A DNA stretch of 64,000 nucleotides from Variovorax sp. OV329. Lineage in GTDB: Bacteria; Pseudomonadota; Gammaproteobacteria; Burkholderiales; Burkholderiaceae_C. The translations under genes and the position numbers were made by a program. Below, piece by piece: positions 1 through 8,633 of the stretch. The notes under the pieces are model-generated. The model searched no databases. It was not told the DNA's origin and was given only the letters and a program-made list of their open reading frames with translations. The stretch lies in assembly GCF_900114785.1 (NCBI RefSeq), contig NZ_FOUG01000014.1, positions 1 through 64,000 of the forward strand, read 5' to 3'. The first letter of the stretch is position 1, and every line of letters starts with the position of its first letter.

Positions 1-298
1 CAGGCAAGCCAGCCGCCCAGAACAGCCAAGCTGCTCATCTCCGTGCTCCTGCTCTTGCTGTCCCCGTAGGGAGGGAGGCATCCATTACATCTCCTGGGTG
101 GCATGGAACGACAAAGGAATCTCTACGACCAGCAGCGTGCCGCCGCCGGGCGGCGCGAGAAAGCGATGACTGCCGCCGAGATGGCGCTCCTCCCGAGCGG
201 TCAGAAACTGCTCTTGCTGCTCCGAACACGGATAAGGCCCTGCCCGAGCGCCTTTGCGTAAAGCTGCTTCGACAGACAGATAGCCGCAGACTGGCTTA
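1..298. other. No intact gene; gene debris at window edge
   Basis: No convincing complete gene is visible in this stretch. On the minus strand one frame stays open without a start codon from about 296 down to a TAA at 85-87 and reads like a protein end (it contains GGGTLLVVEIPL), but I cannot assign it to a family. It directly follows the TetR-like remnant at 299-605, so the two may be pieces of one decayed locus. Short ORFs on both strands here have no ribosome binding site or recognisable domain. Confidence 0.4.
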
Positions 299-605
299 GT
301 CCGACCGATCCGTCAGAGGCTCGACCAGCGTTTGCTGCAGCGAGTCTTGATAGGCACTGGCGTCCAGCCGGACTCGATCACCAGCTTCTGATAGATCTCG
401 CGGCTGGTCGTCCTCCAAAGCAAGGCTGCTGCGGCCGTTCGGATGAGACCTTGCGGGCGCGCTTCGCGGAGAACAGCGCATCGATCCGATTCTCCAGCAT
501 CTTTCGACGGCGATCTTCAAACGGCACGCCCCTCAAGCGCCCTGCGCACCAAGGATTGGCTCAACACGAACCGCCTCGCGGGAGCCTAGCGAAAAAGCGA
601 GACCC
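299..605 (-). pseudogene. Frameshifted C-terminal remnant of a TetR/AcrR-type regulator
   Basis: Reading the minus strand and switching frame twice gives a chain of peptides resembling the C-terminal ligand-binding half of TetR regulators: FEDRRRKMLENRIDALF (about 530-480), then TSREIYQKLVIESGWT (about 405-360), then SAYQDSLQQTLVEPLTD (about 355-305). Each lies in a different frame, so at least two indels have accumulated. There is no N-terminal helix-turn-helix; the frame is stopped by a TGA near 608. No single frame encodes the product, so I call it a pseudogene. The family call rests on the pattern 'REIYxxLVxxxGW' recalled from TetR C-termini and needs a translated search. Confidence 0.4.
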
Positions 606-745
606 TGAAGTCACCGCAAGCGCGGTGCGACGCCTTGCAGACTGTTACGTCCAGCGAAGTGATCTTCGCGAAATGGCGCTGCGTAAGAACCGCGCGACAG
701 CTTGCGGCCCGAACTTTCCTTAACCACCACCCGAGGAGCTTTGCG

Positions 746-1693
746 ATGAAAAAGACGATGAATCGTCGAGACCTGATCCTGTCGGCTACCGCGTTGGCAA
801 GTGCCGTCGTACTGCCTGGATGCGGCGGAAGCGACGACATCGAGAATCGCCAGGACGTGGTCGATCTAGCGGCGTCCAAACCAGAGTTAAGCATCTTCGT
901 CGAGGCCGTCGGCGCCGCCGGGTTGACCGCCACGCTCAAGGGCTCGGGGCCATTCACAGTGTTCGCGCCCAACAACGATGCCTTCGTGGCGCTGCTGGGC
1001 GAACTGGGCACCACCAAGGATGCCCTGTTTGCCGACAAGGCAACACTCACCGCCGTGCTGAAGTTCCACGTCCTGGATAAGCTGGTGGCCCGCGCCAACA
1101 TTCCCTCGGGCAAGGCGATCGAGCCCATTAGCGGCGGATTCTTCAAGATCGACAAAGTGGGCGACGCCTACAACACGCAAGACGGGCGCAATCGCGCCGG
1201 ACATGTTGTCGCCACCGATTCCTTCGCGCTCAACGGCGTGCTGCACGTGGTGGACCGCGTGCTCCTGCCAGCCAACAAAGACATCGTTCAGACGGCCCAG
1301 GGCACCCCGAGCCTGAGCATCCTGGTCGCCGCAGTGGCGGCTGCAGGCCTAGTGGACACGCTCAAGGGCTCCGGCCCATTCACCGTCTTCGCACCGACCA
1401 ACGACGCGTTCGCAGCGCTGCTTACAGAACTGGGCGTCACCCAGGAAGCGCTGCTGGCCGACAAAGCAATGCTGACCAAGGTGCTGACCTACCACGTGGT
1501 GCCCAGCCGCGTGCTGAAGGCCGAGATTCCATTCGATACATCCATCGCGACCGTGCAAGGCTCGGCCATACGCATCAATAGCAATTTCCAGATCACCGAC
1601 CAGCGCAACCGGGTGTCCAACATCACGGGCGCCGATGTGTTCGCGACCAATGGGGTGGTTCATGTCATCGGAAAGGTCCTCCTGCCCGCCTGA
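746..1693 (+). CDS. Two-domain fasciclin (FAS1) lipoprotein
   Basis: A 315-residue exported protein. The start at 746 is preceded by GAGGAG at 733-738; an upstream in-frame ATG at 635 would place the signal peptide internally. Residues 6-26 combine a twin-arginine-like NRRDLIL with a lipobox LPGC (Cys26), suggesting a lipid-anchored, possibly Tat-exported protein. Two FAS1 repeats follow (about 35-165 and 175-315), each with the family block 'GSGPFTVFAPxNDAF' and a closing 'NGVxHVxxxVLLP'. FAS1 domains mediate adhesion or matrix interactions; the partner here cannot be read. It stands alone and converges with the hydrolase at 2031. The family call is secure; the Tat assignment is inference. 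Confidence 0.85.
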   Translation: MKKTMNRRDLILSATALASAVVLPGCGGSDDIENRQDVVDLAASKPELSIFVEAVGAAGLTATLKGSGPFTVFAPNNDAFVALLGELGTTKDALFADKATLTAVLKFHVLDKLVARANIPSGKAIEPISGGFFKIDKVGDAYNTQDGRNRAGHVVATDSFALNGVLHVVDRVLLPANKDIVQTAQGTPSLSILVAAVAAAGLVDTLKGSGPFTVFAPTNDAFAALLTELGVTQEALLADKAMLTKVLTYHVVPSRVLKAEIPFDTSIATVQGSAIRINSNFQITDQRNRVSNITGADVFATNGVVHVIGKVLLPA

Positions 1694-2030
1694 CCGTCTA
1701 CCTGCGAATACGACCAGGTGCAGTTGGATGTTGCGCAGGTCCTGCACCGTGGCCGAGTCAGGCGAGCGGTGCAGACGCCCGAAGCGGCCCCCGAAGTGAT
1801 CGTGTCCATGATGGCGGCTGCGTTGATGGCGAGGCGGGATTGCCTCGCCATCAAGGGTGGCGCCAACCGGGTCACGGCATGTCTATGGGGTGCGCGAAGC
1901 GCCTACCGCGAGAGCGGGTTCGTTCGTCGCTGCGAGGCCGCCGAACATAGATACGTCGAGATGCAAAACCATCGGCGCGCCGTCGGCGATGCTCCGACCC
2001 GCCAAACGCCAAACGCCAAGCGCCCCCGGG
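1694..2030. other. Convergent intergenic region
   Basis: A 337-bp space between the convergent fasciclin and hydrolase genes. It contains a 13-bp perfect hairpin (1823-1854) and a three-copy 7-bp direct repeat (GCCAAAC-like units, 2001-2021) just beyond the hydrolase stop codon. The open frames crossing it show no family features and I treat them as spurious. Confidence 0.5.
1823..1854. terminator. 13-bp hairpin, possible bidirectional terminator
   Basis: Arms 1823-1835 and 1842-1854 are perfectly complementary (13 bp), enclosing a six-base loop GGGATT. It sits between two convergent genes, the usual place for a shared terminator, but neither side carries a good T-run, so an intrinsic terminator is only one reading. 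It could also protect 3' ends. Confidence 0.45.
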
Positions 2031-3086
2031 CTACCGACGCTCACTCGCCTGCATGAACTCCTGCAGTTGCGTCTTCCAGAACCGGGCCATCCCGGTGGTC
2101 CCGTGGCCGCGGGTTTCGTCGCTTGCCGCAATGAGGAACAGGCGCCCGTCCTTCACCCGCTTCAGTTCGCGTTCCATGATGCCAAGCTCAGGCGGGTTGC
2201 GTTCGTCGTCAGCCGCATTGATCGCCAGCAGCGGGGCCCGGATGCGCTCCAGCCCGGGCGAGGCGTTGTAGTCGCGCGAGGAGTCCCACTGATAGAGGAA
2301 GTCGTTCGCGTCGGCCGTGAAGGGCGCGTTCATGCGCTGCTCGACCAGCTTGTCGGCCGCCTCGCGAGTCGGCGCCTGCTTCTGGTAGGCGAGCGTGCCG
2401 CCGATCGTCGTGATGCCGAAGAACACGTTCGCATAGCGCACCGCCTTCGGCTGCGTCGTGTAGTTGCCGCCGTTGTAGTCCGGGTCGTTGCGAATCGAGT
2501 CGACCAGCATCCGCCGCGTCATCCAGTTTCGCCCGGCCATCTCGGTCGGCTGGCAGGCCATCGGCACAAGCGCGTCCATCGAGTCGGGGTACTTCACGCC
2601 CCACAGCCAGGTGTGCATGCCGCCCATCGAGTTGCCGATGACAAGGCGCAGGCGCTTGATGCCCAGGCCTTCGGTGACCAGGCGGTGCTGCGCCGCCACC
2701 ATGTCGTCGTAGTTGTAGCGCGGGAACTTCGCGCGCTGGCCATCCGACGGCTTTGCGGATTTCCCGTGGCCGATCGCGTCCGGAAGGATGATGAAATAGC
2801 GCTTCGCGTCCAGCGGCTGCCCTGCGCCGAAGAGCTCGCCCGCAAACTGCGGGTTGAGCATGGACGCCCCTGAGCCCGAAGTGCCGTGCAGCACCAGAAC
2901 GGGCTCTCCGGACGGATCGCCGATGGTGGTGTAGTGGATGCGCATGTCCGCGATGACTTCCCCATTGGCGAAGCGAAAATCGCGTGCGATCCAGTCAGCT
3001 TCCTTCGGGGCGGGGTAGTCGGCGGCGATGGCGAGGCCCGCCGCCAGCGCAAGCACCAAACCGGCAAGCGGCTTCCAAAATGCCAT
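2031..3086 (-). CDS. Exported alpha/beta hydrolase (homoserine acetyltransferase-like fold)
   Basis: A 351-residue protein with an N-terminal signal peptide (about 1-21, ending AIA) and an alpha/beta-hydrolase domain. The nucleophile elbow is GNSMGG with Ser153. An Asp at 293/294 (AADDE) and His329 (RGHGT) complete a plausible triad, and LHGTSGSG at 66-73 supplies the oxyanion region. The arrangement resembles the MetX/homoserine O-acetyltransferase subgroup, but periplasmic export argues against methionine synthesis; it is better described as a hydrolase of unknown substrate. A GGAG ribosome binding site lies just upstream of the ATG at 3086. It heads left from two hypothetical minus-strand genes that are too widely spaced to imply an operon. 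Confidence 0.8.
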   Translation of the reverse strand: MAFWKPLAGLVLALAAGLAIAADYPAPKEADWIARDFRFANGEVIADMRIHYTTIGDPSGEPVLVLHGTSGSGASMLNPQFAGELFGAGQPLDAKRYFIILPDAIGHGKSAKPSDGQRAKFPRYNYDDMVAAQHRLVTEGLGIKRLRLVIGNSMGGMHTWLWGVKYPDSMDALVPMACQPTEMAGRNWMTRRMLVDSIRNDPDYNGGNYTTQPKAVRYANVFFGITTIGGTLAYQKQAPTREAADKLVEQRMNAPFTADANDFLYQWDSSRDYNASPGLERIRAPLLAINAADDERNPPELGIMERELKRVKDGRLFLIAASDETRGHGTTGMARFWKTQLQEFMQASERR

Positions 3087-3136
3087 GGTTGTCTCCTTTG
3101 TGGTTGTTAGAGATATGCAGGCCTGCGGCGAATTGC

Positions 3137-3577
3137 CTACGTCTGGTGTCCCTGCCAGACCCGCAGCGCCCGCGCCAGCCGTATGCCACCGCCATCGACC
3201 TGGTCGGCAAGCGACAGGCGGGCATGGCGGAAGGCGTCGATTACCGCCACCATGTCGTCACCCAGACCGAGCTCCAGTCCGCGCAGCCTGCGCAGGGACA
3301 GAGGCTCATCGCGCCAGACCGCCGCCAGCAGCTCGGCGGCAGCGCGCGCATGCGGGCTTTCGGGGAGTTCTGCCAGTTGCAGCAGTCGCTCGAAGGCTGC
3401 CAGGCCCCGTTCGGTCGCCTCGTGGGCGCATATTTCCTCGTCGAGCATGCGGGCTCGCTCGATCGTGGTTCCTTCATGGTCGACATGCGCGAAGTCGCCG
3501 GTGCCGGTGACCCGCTGCATGCGATTGATCTGCTCCAGCCTCGCCTGGTGCTGCAGCCTTCGCTCGCCCTGGTTCAT
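3137..3577 (-). CDS. Hypothetical protein (possibly DUF7673-like)
   Basis: A 146-residue soluble protein rich in Arg, Glu and Leu, predicted mostly helical, with no signal peptide or membrane segment. The stretch 'GLAAFERLLQLAE' followed later by 'DDMVAVIDAF' recalls small proteins grouped as DUF7673, which are common on plasmids and accessory regions, but I am not certain. It lies 50 bp upstream of the exported hydrolase on the same strand, and the window between this gene and 4477 has the mixed look of an accessory segment. No function can be assigned. Confidence 0.5.
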   Translation of the reverse strand: MNQGERRLQHQARLEQINRMQRVTGTGDFAHVDHEGTTIERARMLDEEICAHEATERGLAAFERLLQLAELPESPHARAAAELLAAVWRDEPLSLRRLRGLELGLGDDMVAVIDAFRHARLSLADQVDGGGIRLARALRVWQGHQT

Positions 3578-3760
3578 GGCTTTGTCTCCTCGCGGCCTCC
3601 CGAGCAGGCCGCAGGATCGTGCTTTTACTCCAGCTCGGCCCCGGCGGTAAGAGGGTATTCCGCGCAGGCGCTGCTCATCTTGCGAAGCAGCCAGCCGACC
3701 GAGCCGAAGTCGGGATTGCAGTCTTGCCCAGGAATCTGCCTGATGGTTCCGGCGATCTGC

Positions 3761-4477
3761 CTACCCGCGCTTGGCATGACCAAGCAAACCCTTTGCGGCT
3801 TCTATCCGCAAAGCCATAGGCACCGATTCGTCGTTCATGACGGCTCTTAGAAAGCGCTCCGCGTCGGCTCCCCCTTGTTCGGAGGTGGGCATGTCGGGCA
3901 AGCCGGACAGCTTCAAGTCAGTTGGCACTTCTTCCATGACGCCAAGCTGGCTCAACGCGGCTTCGAAGGCAACTTGCCGGATCGGCTCGAGCGCGCGCAG
4001 AAGCGATGCCTGGCCTTCGCAGGTGGGAGGAAGATCCAGCCACGGCGTATCGGCGAACACCGAAGCCAAGTCGGGAGCGACGAACGCCGACCATCGATCC
4101 GGGCTGGTCTCCAGGGGCGGCGCGGACGGGAGTTGCGCCGCGTCGGCGATCAGACGCACGCGCGTCGCTGCTGTTTGCGGCAGATACCGTGCACGGAGGC
4201 CCTGCAGGAAAAGTTCGCCAGCACTCGGCATAGTCGGCGATGCGAGGGAGAACCACAGCTGCAGTGCGTCGACTCCTGAGACCGCGATGGCCGGCGGAGG
4301 AAGGCCGAGGTCCGATTGGACGCCCGTCCAGACCGAGGAAAGCTCGGCCCACCCCCCAGGTGGCCTCAGCTCCAACACCAGGACTCGAACGCCCTGGGCG
4401 GCCGCCGGAGCAGCGTCGTGCGCGGCGCTCGCACCCAAGCCGTACAGGCGATCGAGTTCCAACTGCAATGGCTTCAT
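3761..4477 (-). CDS. Hypothetical protein
   Basis: A 238-residue protein with no signal peptide or membrane helix. The sequence looks like a real coding region: balanced composition, ordered hydrophobic pattern (VRVLVLELRPP near residue 30; LQLWFSLASP near 72) and a basic C-terminus. I do not recognise the family. The end, with an Ala/Glu-rich helix 'MALRIEAAKGLLGHA', may form a helical tail. It is followed on the same strand, after about 180 bp without features, by the small protein at 3137-3577. No partner suggests a job. Confidence 0.55.
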   Translation of the reverse strand: MKPLQLELDRLYGLGASAAHDAAPAAAQGVRVLVLELRPPGGWAELSSVWTGVQSDLGLPPPAIAVSGVDALQLWFSLASPTMPSAGELFLQGLRARYLPQTAATRVRLIADAAQLPSAPPLETSPDRWSAFVAPDLASVFADTPWLDLPPTCEGQASLLRALEPIRQVAFEAALSQLGVMEEVPTDLKLSGLPDMPTSEQGGADAERFLRAVMNDESVPMALRIEAAKGLLGHAKRG

Positions 4478-4587
4478 GCCGACATGCTAGTCGACCAGCC
4501 TCGCCCGATGTTTGGGAGTGCCCCGGCTTCCGGCGCCTTGGCCTGAGTCAGAGCAAGTCCGGCCTGCTTGGCAATGGACCGCCTCCG

Positions 4588-4836
4588 ATGAACTGGGTGA
4601 GCATGGCGACGCCCCCGGGCGCCAACCTGTGGCTCTACTTCCGCTCGGTGAACGAGGCCGGGTTGCCCAAGCGCGCGACGACGAGCGACACCTGGGAGAC
4701 CCAGGTGCAGGCGTGCTACGGCGGGCGTTGCCTCGTGCCCGGCACGTACAGCGCTCAGGTCCATTTCCGCTATGCGCCGGTCGGCGGCCCCGTCTACGAG
4801 ATCTACTACCCGATCGTCATGGACGTCGTGCCCTGA
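4588..4836 (+). CDS. Short hypothetical protein, probably a 3' remnant
   Basis: An 82-residue frame from ATG 4588 to TGA 4836 with a beta-strand-rich pattern (WLYFRSVNEAG, GTYSAQVHFRYAP, YEIYYPIVMDVVP) and a CYGGRC pair of cysteines typical of exported proteins. The frame stays open upstream to about 4535 with compatible composition, but no signal peptide or ribosome binding site is seen. It reads like the C-terminus of a larger secreted protein whose 5' part is gone. It is not recognised. Confidence is modest that it is translated at all. Confidence 0.35.
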   Translation: MNWVSMATPPGANLWLYFRSVNEAGLPKRATTSDTWETQVQACYGGRCLVPGTYSAQVHFRYAPVGGPVYEIYYPIVMDVVP

Positions 4837-4876
4837 TACGCGGCTCACGCGCCACCCCCTCGGATAAAATTCATGG

Positions 4877-6025
4877 TTGATTCAGGCCGCCGCCTCCACG
4901 GGCTTCCTCGTGGACGGTGTCCCCTGGACGAAGTCTTTGGATTTGGACACCGACAACGCTTTCGCTGAACTGGGATTGGCGCCTGACGCGACCGAGCGCG
5001 AGGTGAAAGCGGCATGGCGTCGGCTTGCCTCGCAATGGCATCCGGACCGCAACGAGAGCGCCGGAGCCGTCGCCAGGATGCAGCGCATCAATCAGGCATT
5101 CGAGGAGATCCGCCGGGCCGGCTTCGCTGACCGGGCGAGCAGCGACGCCGACGCGCCTGCCGACACACCGGAGGGCAACACCCCCGACAAATCCAACGCC
5201 GATCAAGGCACAGCGGCATCCGGCGCGTCCGGCACGCAGCGGCGGGGCCGGACCCTGCACCGCAAAGTCAGGCTGACCCTGGAGCAGGCGGCCAGCGGTT
5301 GCATCAAGGTGCTGCGGGGCAAGCTGACCGACAACTGCGCCAGTTGCCACGGCGCCGGGCATCAGGTGCTGGGCGGAAACTGCGCCCGCTGCGGCGGGTC
5401 CGGTGCAATTCCCAAGCGCTCCTTCTTCGGCTGGCCCACCGGCGTGGCCGAGTGCGAGGCCTGCCTGGGCGGCGGCATCGCGAGGCAGGCTTGCGCGGCC
5501 TGCGCAGGCGTCGGAAAGATGGCGCCGCGCGACTACAAGATCAACGTTCGCATTCCGCCCGGCGTGCGCAATGGCGATCTGCTCCATGTCGACGGTCGGC
5601 GCGTGAGCGCCGAAGGCCCTCCGGCAGACGTCGAGATCCGCATCGAGGTGTCCAGCCACGCATTCTTCGAACTGGACGACGACGGCACCATCCGATGCGA
5701 GATGCCGATCGATGGATTCGCATGGATCGCCAATCGGCAGATCAAGGTGCCGACTGTCACCGGCTTCCAGGCGCTGCAGTTGAGTCGCGACCGGCTGTCC
5801 TACCGCTTGAAGGGCATGGGTTTCCCGGTGCAGTGCCGCGGCCCGAGTGCTGACCACCTGGTCACGCTCGTCCCGATCTTTCCGCAGCAGCTCAGCACCG
5901 ATCAGCAGATCCTGCTCGACCAACTCTCGGCCACCACCTTGGGCGCCGGCGAGGAAGCCTTGGACGACCGCCTTCGCGCGTGGAACCGTGGGCTGCGCGG
6001 CTGGAAAGGCGGCAACGGGTCCTGA
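4877..6025 (+). CDS. DnaJ-like co-chaperone with zinc-finger domain
   Basis: About 382 residues from a TTG at 4877; a GTG at 4910 is an alternative start and there is no clear ribosome binding site to decide. The J domain (about 24-80) has the HPD motif at 55-57. The usual Gly/Phe linker is replaced by an Asp/Ala/Thr-rich segment (about 85-122). A complete zinc-binding region follows with four CxxC motifs (154-157, 169-172, 193-196, 206-209), then a C-terminal substrate-binding-like part (about 215-340). Known DnaJ proteins stimulate DnaK ATPase and bind unfolded clients. No dnaK or grpE is nearby, so this is probably an accessory J protein. The orphan ABC ATPase begins 34 bp downstream and is likely co-transcribed. 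Confidence 0.8.
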   Translation: MIQAAASTGFLVDGVPWTKSLDLDTDNAFAELGLAPDATEREVKAAWRRLASQWHPDRNESAGAVARMQRINQAFEEIRRAGFADRASSDADAPADTPEGNTPDKSNADQGTAASGASGTQRRGRTLHRKVRLTLEQAASGCIKVLRGKLTDNCASCHGAGHQVLGGNCARCGGSGAIPKRSFFGWPTGVAECEACLGGGIARQACAACAGVGKMAPRDYKINVRIPPGVRNGDLLHVDGRRVSAEGPPADVEIRIEVSSHAFFELDDDGTIRCEMPIDGFAWIANRQIKVPTVTGFQALQLSRDRLSYRLKGMGFPVQCRGPSADHLVTLVPIFPQQLSTDQQILLDQLSATTLGAGEEALDDRLRAWNRGLRGWKGGNGS

Positions 6026-6059
6026 CCGCCGGTGCGCGGAGTTGCTGTAGGGTTGCGAC

Positions 6060-6707
6060 ATGAACCCTTCGGCTTCCGCTTCCATTCTCGTGGTCGACGA
6101 CCTGAGCTTCGCCTACCCGGGCCAGCCACCGATCGCATCCAGATGGAGCGCTTCGATTGGCGCCGGAGTGAGCCTGCTGTACGGCGACGACGGCAGCGGA
6201 AAGTCCACCATTCTTCGGATGCTTGCGGCCAATCAACCTGCCGGAGGGGGCCGGCTGACGCTGGCCGGTGCACGTCTTGATGCCGAGCCTGACGTCTACA
6301 AGCGGAAGGTGTTCTTCGTGGACCCGGAGACCGACGCATTCGACGCGGTCACGGCGGTGGAGTGTGCGTCGACGCTCAAGGCTGGTGATGCGCGCTTCAG
6401 CGAAGCAAGTTGGCAAGCGCTCGTCGATGGCTTCGCTCTGGCCCCGCATCTTGGCAAGCAGATGCACATGCTGTCGACCGGGTCGAGACGCAAGGTTTGG
6501 TTGGCGGCCGCGCTCGCTTCAGGACGCCCGCTGACATTGCTTGATGAGCCGACCGCCGCCCTGGACAGCGCGTCGATCCGATTCCTGTGGCGCGCGTTGG
6601 CTGAAATCGCCGAGGAGCGCACCCGTGCCATCGTGATTGCAAGCGCTGCGCGAATCGACTCGGTCCCGCTTTCCGGCTCGCTTGAGCTGCCACTTCGCTC
6701 GACATGA
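6060..6707 (+). CDS. Orphan ABC-type ATPase subunit
   Basis: A 215-residue single ABC domain: Walker A GDDGSGKST (42-50), a divergent signature LSTGSRRK (138-145) of the CcmA/NatA type in place of LSGGQ, and Walker B ending in LDEPT with Asp162 and Glu163. It is short for the family and lacks extra domains. No membrane permease is encoded alongside; the upstream neighbour is a DnaJ-like protein (34-bp gap), the downstream one a convergent GST. It may serve a transporter encoded elsewhere or have a non-transport role. The ATPase call is firm; the partner is unknown. Confidence 0.8.
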   Translation: MNPSASASILVVDDLSFAYPGQPPIASRWSASIGAGVSLLYGDDGSGKSTILRMLAANQPAGGGRLTLAGARLDAEPDVYKRKVFFVDPETDAFDAVTAVECASTLKAGDARFSEASWQALVDGFALAPHLGKQMHMLSTGSRRKVWLAAALASGRPLTLLDEPTAALDSASIRFLWRALAEIAEERTRAIVIASAARIDSVPLSGSLELPLRST

Positions 6708-6767
6708 CGCACCGGCCTGCGTAACAGGCGCGGCGGCCTTCGAACAATGGCCCCTCCTCCAGCGCAT

Positions 6768-7469
6768 CTAGGCTCGGACGTCTGCTGCCCCGAAGTGTGC
6801 CAATTGGTCTTGATGCGCGCGGACGAAGCATGGTCGTGCCGTCGCACGCTCCAGGTAGTCGCGGCATGCGGGGAGCTTCGCCAACCCGTCGAACCGATCG
6901 ACCAGCCGCAGCACGTCGGCCATCAGGATGTCGGCCACGGAAAAACTCCCCGCTAGCCAGGCGCACCCTGACAACACCGCCTCCATGTGCTGGAGGCGGG
7001 CATCGAGGAATGCCTGCAGCATCTTCAGTTCCTGCGATGCACCGCCCTCGCCCGCAAGCTTGAAGATCGACCATGGCAGGCTGGCCATCTCGACCGAGTT
7101 GAGCGCGGCAAACAGCCACTCCATGACGCTGCTTCTGGCTTGGCGATCGGCCGGCATCAGCGCCTCGCTGTATTGGCCAAGGTGAAGAAGGATCGCGCCG
7201 CTCTCGAATATCGAGAGGCTCCCGTCAGTCAGCCACGGCACCTGTCCAAACGGCTGATGCGAAAAGTGCCCGGGGCCGCGAGGGCCGAATGGCACGCTCT
7301 TCACCCGGTACGGCAACCCGGCCTCCTCCAATGCCCAACGCACGCGGATGTCGCGCACGTAGCCGCGTGGTGTTTCGGGAACCCAGTCGAAGGTGGTGAG
7401 GATCAACTCGCCGGGTCCGGTGCACTTGTCCTCGACGGAGGCCGGGCTGGCTTCATTGCGCGTGGTCAT
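6768..7469 (-). CDS. Glutathione S-transferase family protein
   Basis: A 233-residue cytosolic protein with the GST two-domain layout: an N-terminal thioredoxin-like half (about 22-105) containing the cis-Pro and glutathione-binding segment 'GQVPWLTDGSLSIFESGAIL', then a helical C-terminal domain with the conserved 'FSVADILMADVLR' helix near 175-188. Such enzymes conjugate or reduce substrates with glutathione; the substrate here is unknown. The N-terminal ~20 residues before 'LILTTFDW' are an extension and the true start could be internal. It converges with the ABC ATPase at 6707 and follows the ECF sigma gene by about 108 bp. Confidence 0.85.
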   Translation of the reverse strand: MTTRNEASPASVEDKCTGPGELILTTFDWVPETPRGYVRDIRVRWALEEAGLPYRVKSVPFGPRGPGHFSHQPFGQVPWLTDGSLSIFESGAILLHLGQYSEALMPADRQARSSVMEWLFAALNSVEMASLPWSIFKLAGEGGASQELKMLQAFLDARLQHMEAVLSGCAWLAGSFSVADILMADVLRLVDRFDGLAKLPACRDYLERATARPCFVRAHQDQLAHFGAADVRA

Positions 7470-7577
7470 GGTGTTTCGTCTTTCTCTTGGGTGTTCCGCC
7501 GCCGCCGCGAAATGCGGGTTGCGCCGTACCGTCTTAGAGACAAGGCGAAGCCAAAACTCATCGCTGGGTCTGGCTGA

Positions 7578-8633
7578 TCAGGTCACCTCCGACGACAAGT
7601 CGAACCGGCGATGGACAGCCGGATCCAGGAACGAGTGGATGCCGGCAATGCGGCCTGCCTTGAACGCAAGCACATTGACGGCGCCAAGCTGGAAGACCTC
7701 GGTTCCCGGGTGTTGCATGTAGCAGGCCAGACCGGGCTGGCCGTTCGCCCGGAGCCGGCGCAGGCGCCAGGGCGTCGCGAACATGCGCTCGGAGATGAAC
7801 CTGGCCACCGATTCCCGCCCATCGAACCAGGCGGGCAGCGGCGGCATCGTGAAGCGCACATCTTCGGTGAGCAGGCTCACGAAGCCGGCCACGTCCCGCC
7901 TTTCCCAGGCGTCGATCAAGTCGCGCAGCAACTGGTCCACGCCGGTCGATTCGAGGGCCCCCAGCTCAACTGCCTGGGAGCTTTCAGGCATCTTGTCTTT
8001 CACCGACTTCTGCGCACGCTGGAGCGCGCTGTTCACCGATGCCGCCGTGGTTCCCAGCATGCGCGCCGTCTCGGCGGCCGAATACTCCAGAACCTCGCGC
8101 AACAGCAGCACGGCTCGCTGGGTGCCCGGAAGATGCTGCAGCGCTGCGATGAACGCGAGTGCCACGCTTTGTCGCAGCGCCGTGGTGTGACCGGGCTCTT
8201 CGTGCATGGCCTCTGCAAGCCACTCCCCGTCGGGCAACGGCTCGACCCATACCGGCCCGCCGAGCACTTGCCCAAGATCGGCGGTGCCGGCCAGCGGTGG
8301 GGAATGATCGGCAGACAGGAGCCGTCTCGGCCGCTGCGCGATGAAGCGCAGGCAAACGCGGGTGCTGATCTGATAGAGCCAGGTGCTCAGCGCGCTGCGT
8401 CCTTCGAAAGAGCCGATGCCACGCCAGGCCGCCAGCAAGCTCTCCTGGACGGCATCGTCCGCGTCCTGCGGCGATCCCAGCATTCGATAGCAGTGGACGT
8501 GCAGTCGTCGCCGCTGTGGCCTGATCAGTTCGTCGAAAGCAGAGGTGTCGCCTGCGCGAGCGCGCGCCAGGAGATCAGCTTCGCCGGCGTCCAATGGGCC
8601 GCTCAGACAATCTGGCGCTCTCGGCCGGCCCAA
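7578..8633 (-). CDS. ECF-type sigma-70 factor with C-terminal SnoaL-like domain
   Basis: About 351 residues. Region 2 spans about 25-100 (HCYRMLGSPQDADDAVQES); region 4 about 160-215 (LPGTQRAVLLLREV and the HTH 'SAAETARMLGTT'). A C-terminal ~120-residue segment starting near 'LIDAWERRDVAGFVSLL' has the look of a SnoaL-like accessory domain, as in sigma factors that are controlled in cis and lack a classical anti-sigma. No anti-sigma gene is adjacent. The start is uncertain: TTG 8633 overlaps the end of the acyl-CoA ligase gene by 31 bp, while a TTG at 8594 would avoid overlap. Either way, coupling to the ligase is likely. Confidence 0.85.
   Translation of the reverse strand: MGRPRAPDCLSGPLDAGEADLLARARAGDTSAFDELIRPQRRRLHVHCYRMLGSPQDADDAVQESLLAAWRGIGSFEGRSALSTWLYQISTRVCLRFIAQRPRRLLSADHSPPLAGTADLGQVLGGPVWVEPLPDGEWLAEAMHEEPGHTTALRQSVALAFIAALQHLPGTQRAVLLLREVLEYSAAETARMLGTTAASVNSALQRAQKSVKDKMPESSQAVELGALESTGVDQLLRDLIDAWERRDVAGFVSLLTEDVRFTMPPLPAWFDGRESVARFISERMFATPWRLRRLRANGQPGLACYMQHPGTEVFQLGAVNVLAFKAGRIAGIHSFLDPAVHRRFDLSSEVT

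Noticed and set aside
1..745. Insertion-sequence remnant
   Set aside because: I looked for transposase motifs and terminal inverted repeats and found none; the TetR-like reading explains more of the sequence.
1718..2056. Plus-strand 112-codon frame after the fasciclin gene
   Set aside because: It crosses the hairpin at 1823-1854 and the 7-bp repeats, has no domain and no ribosome binding site.
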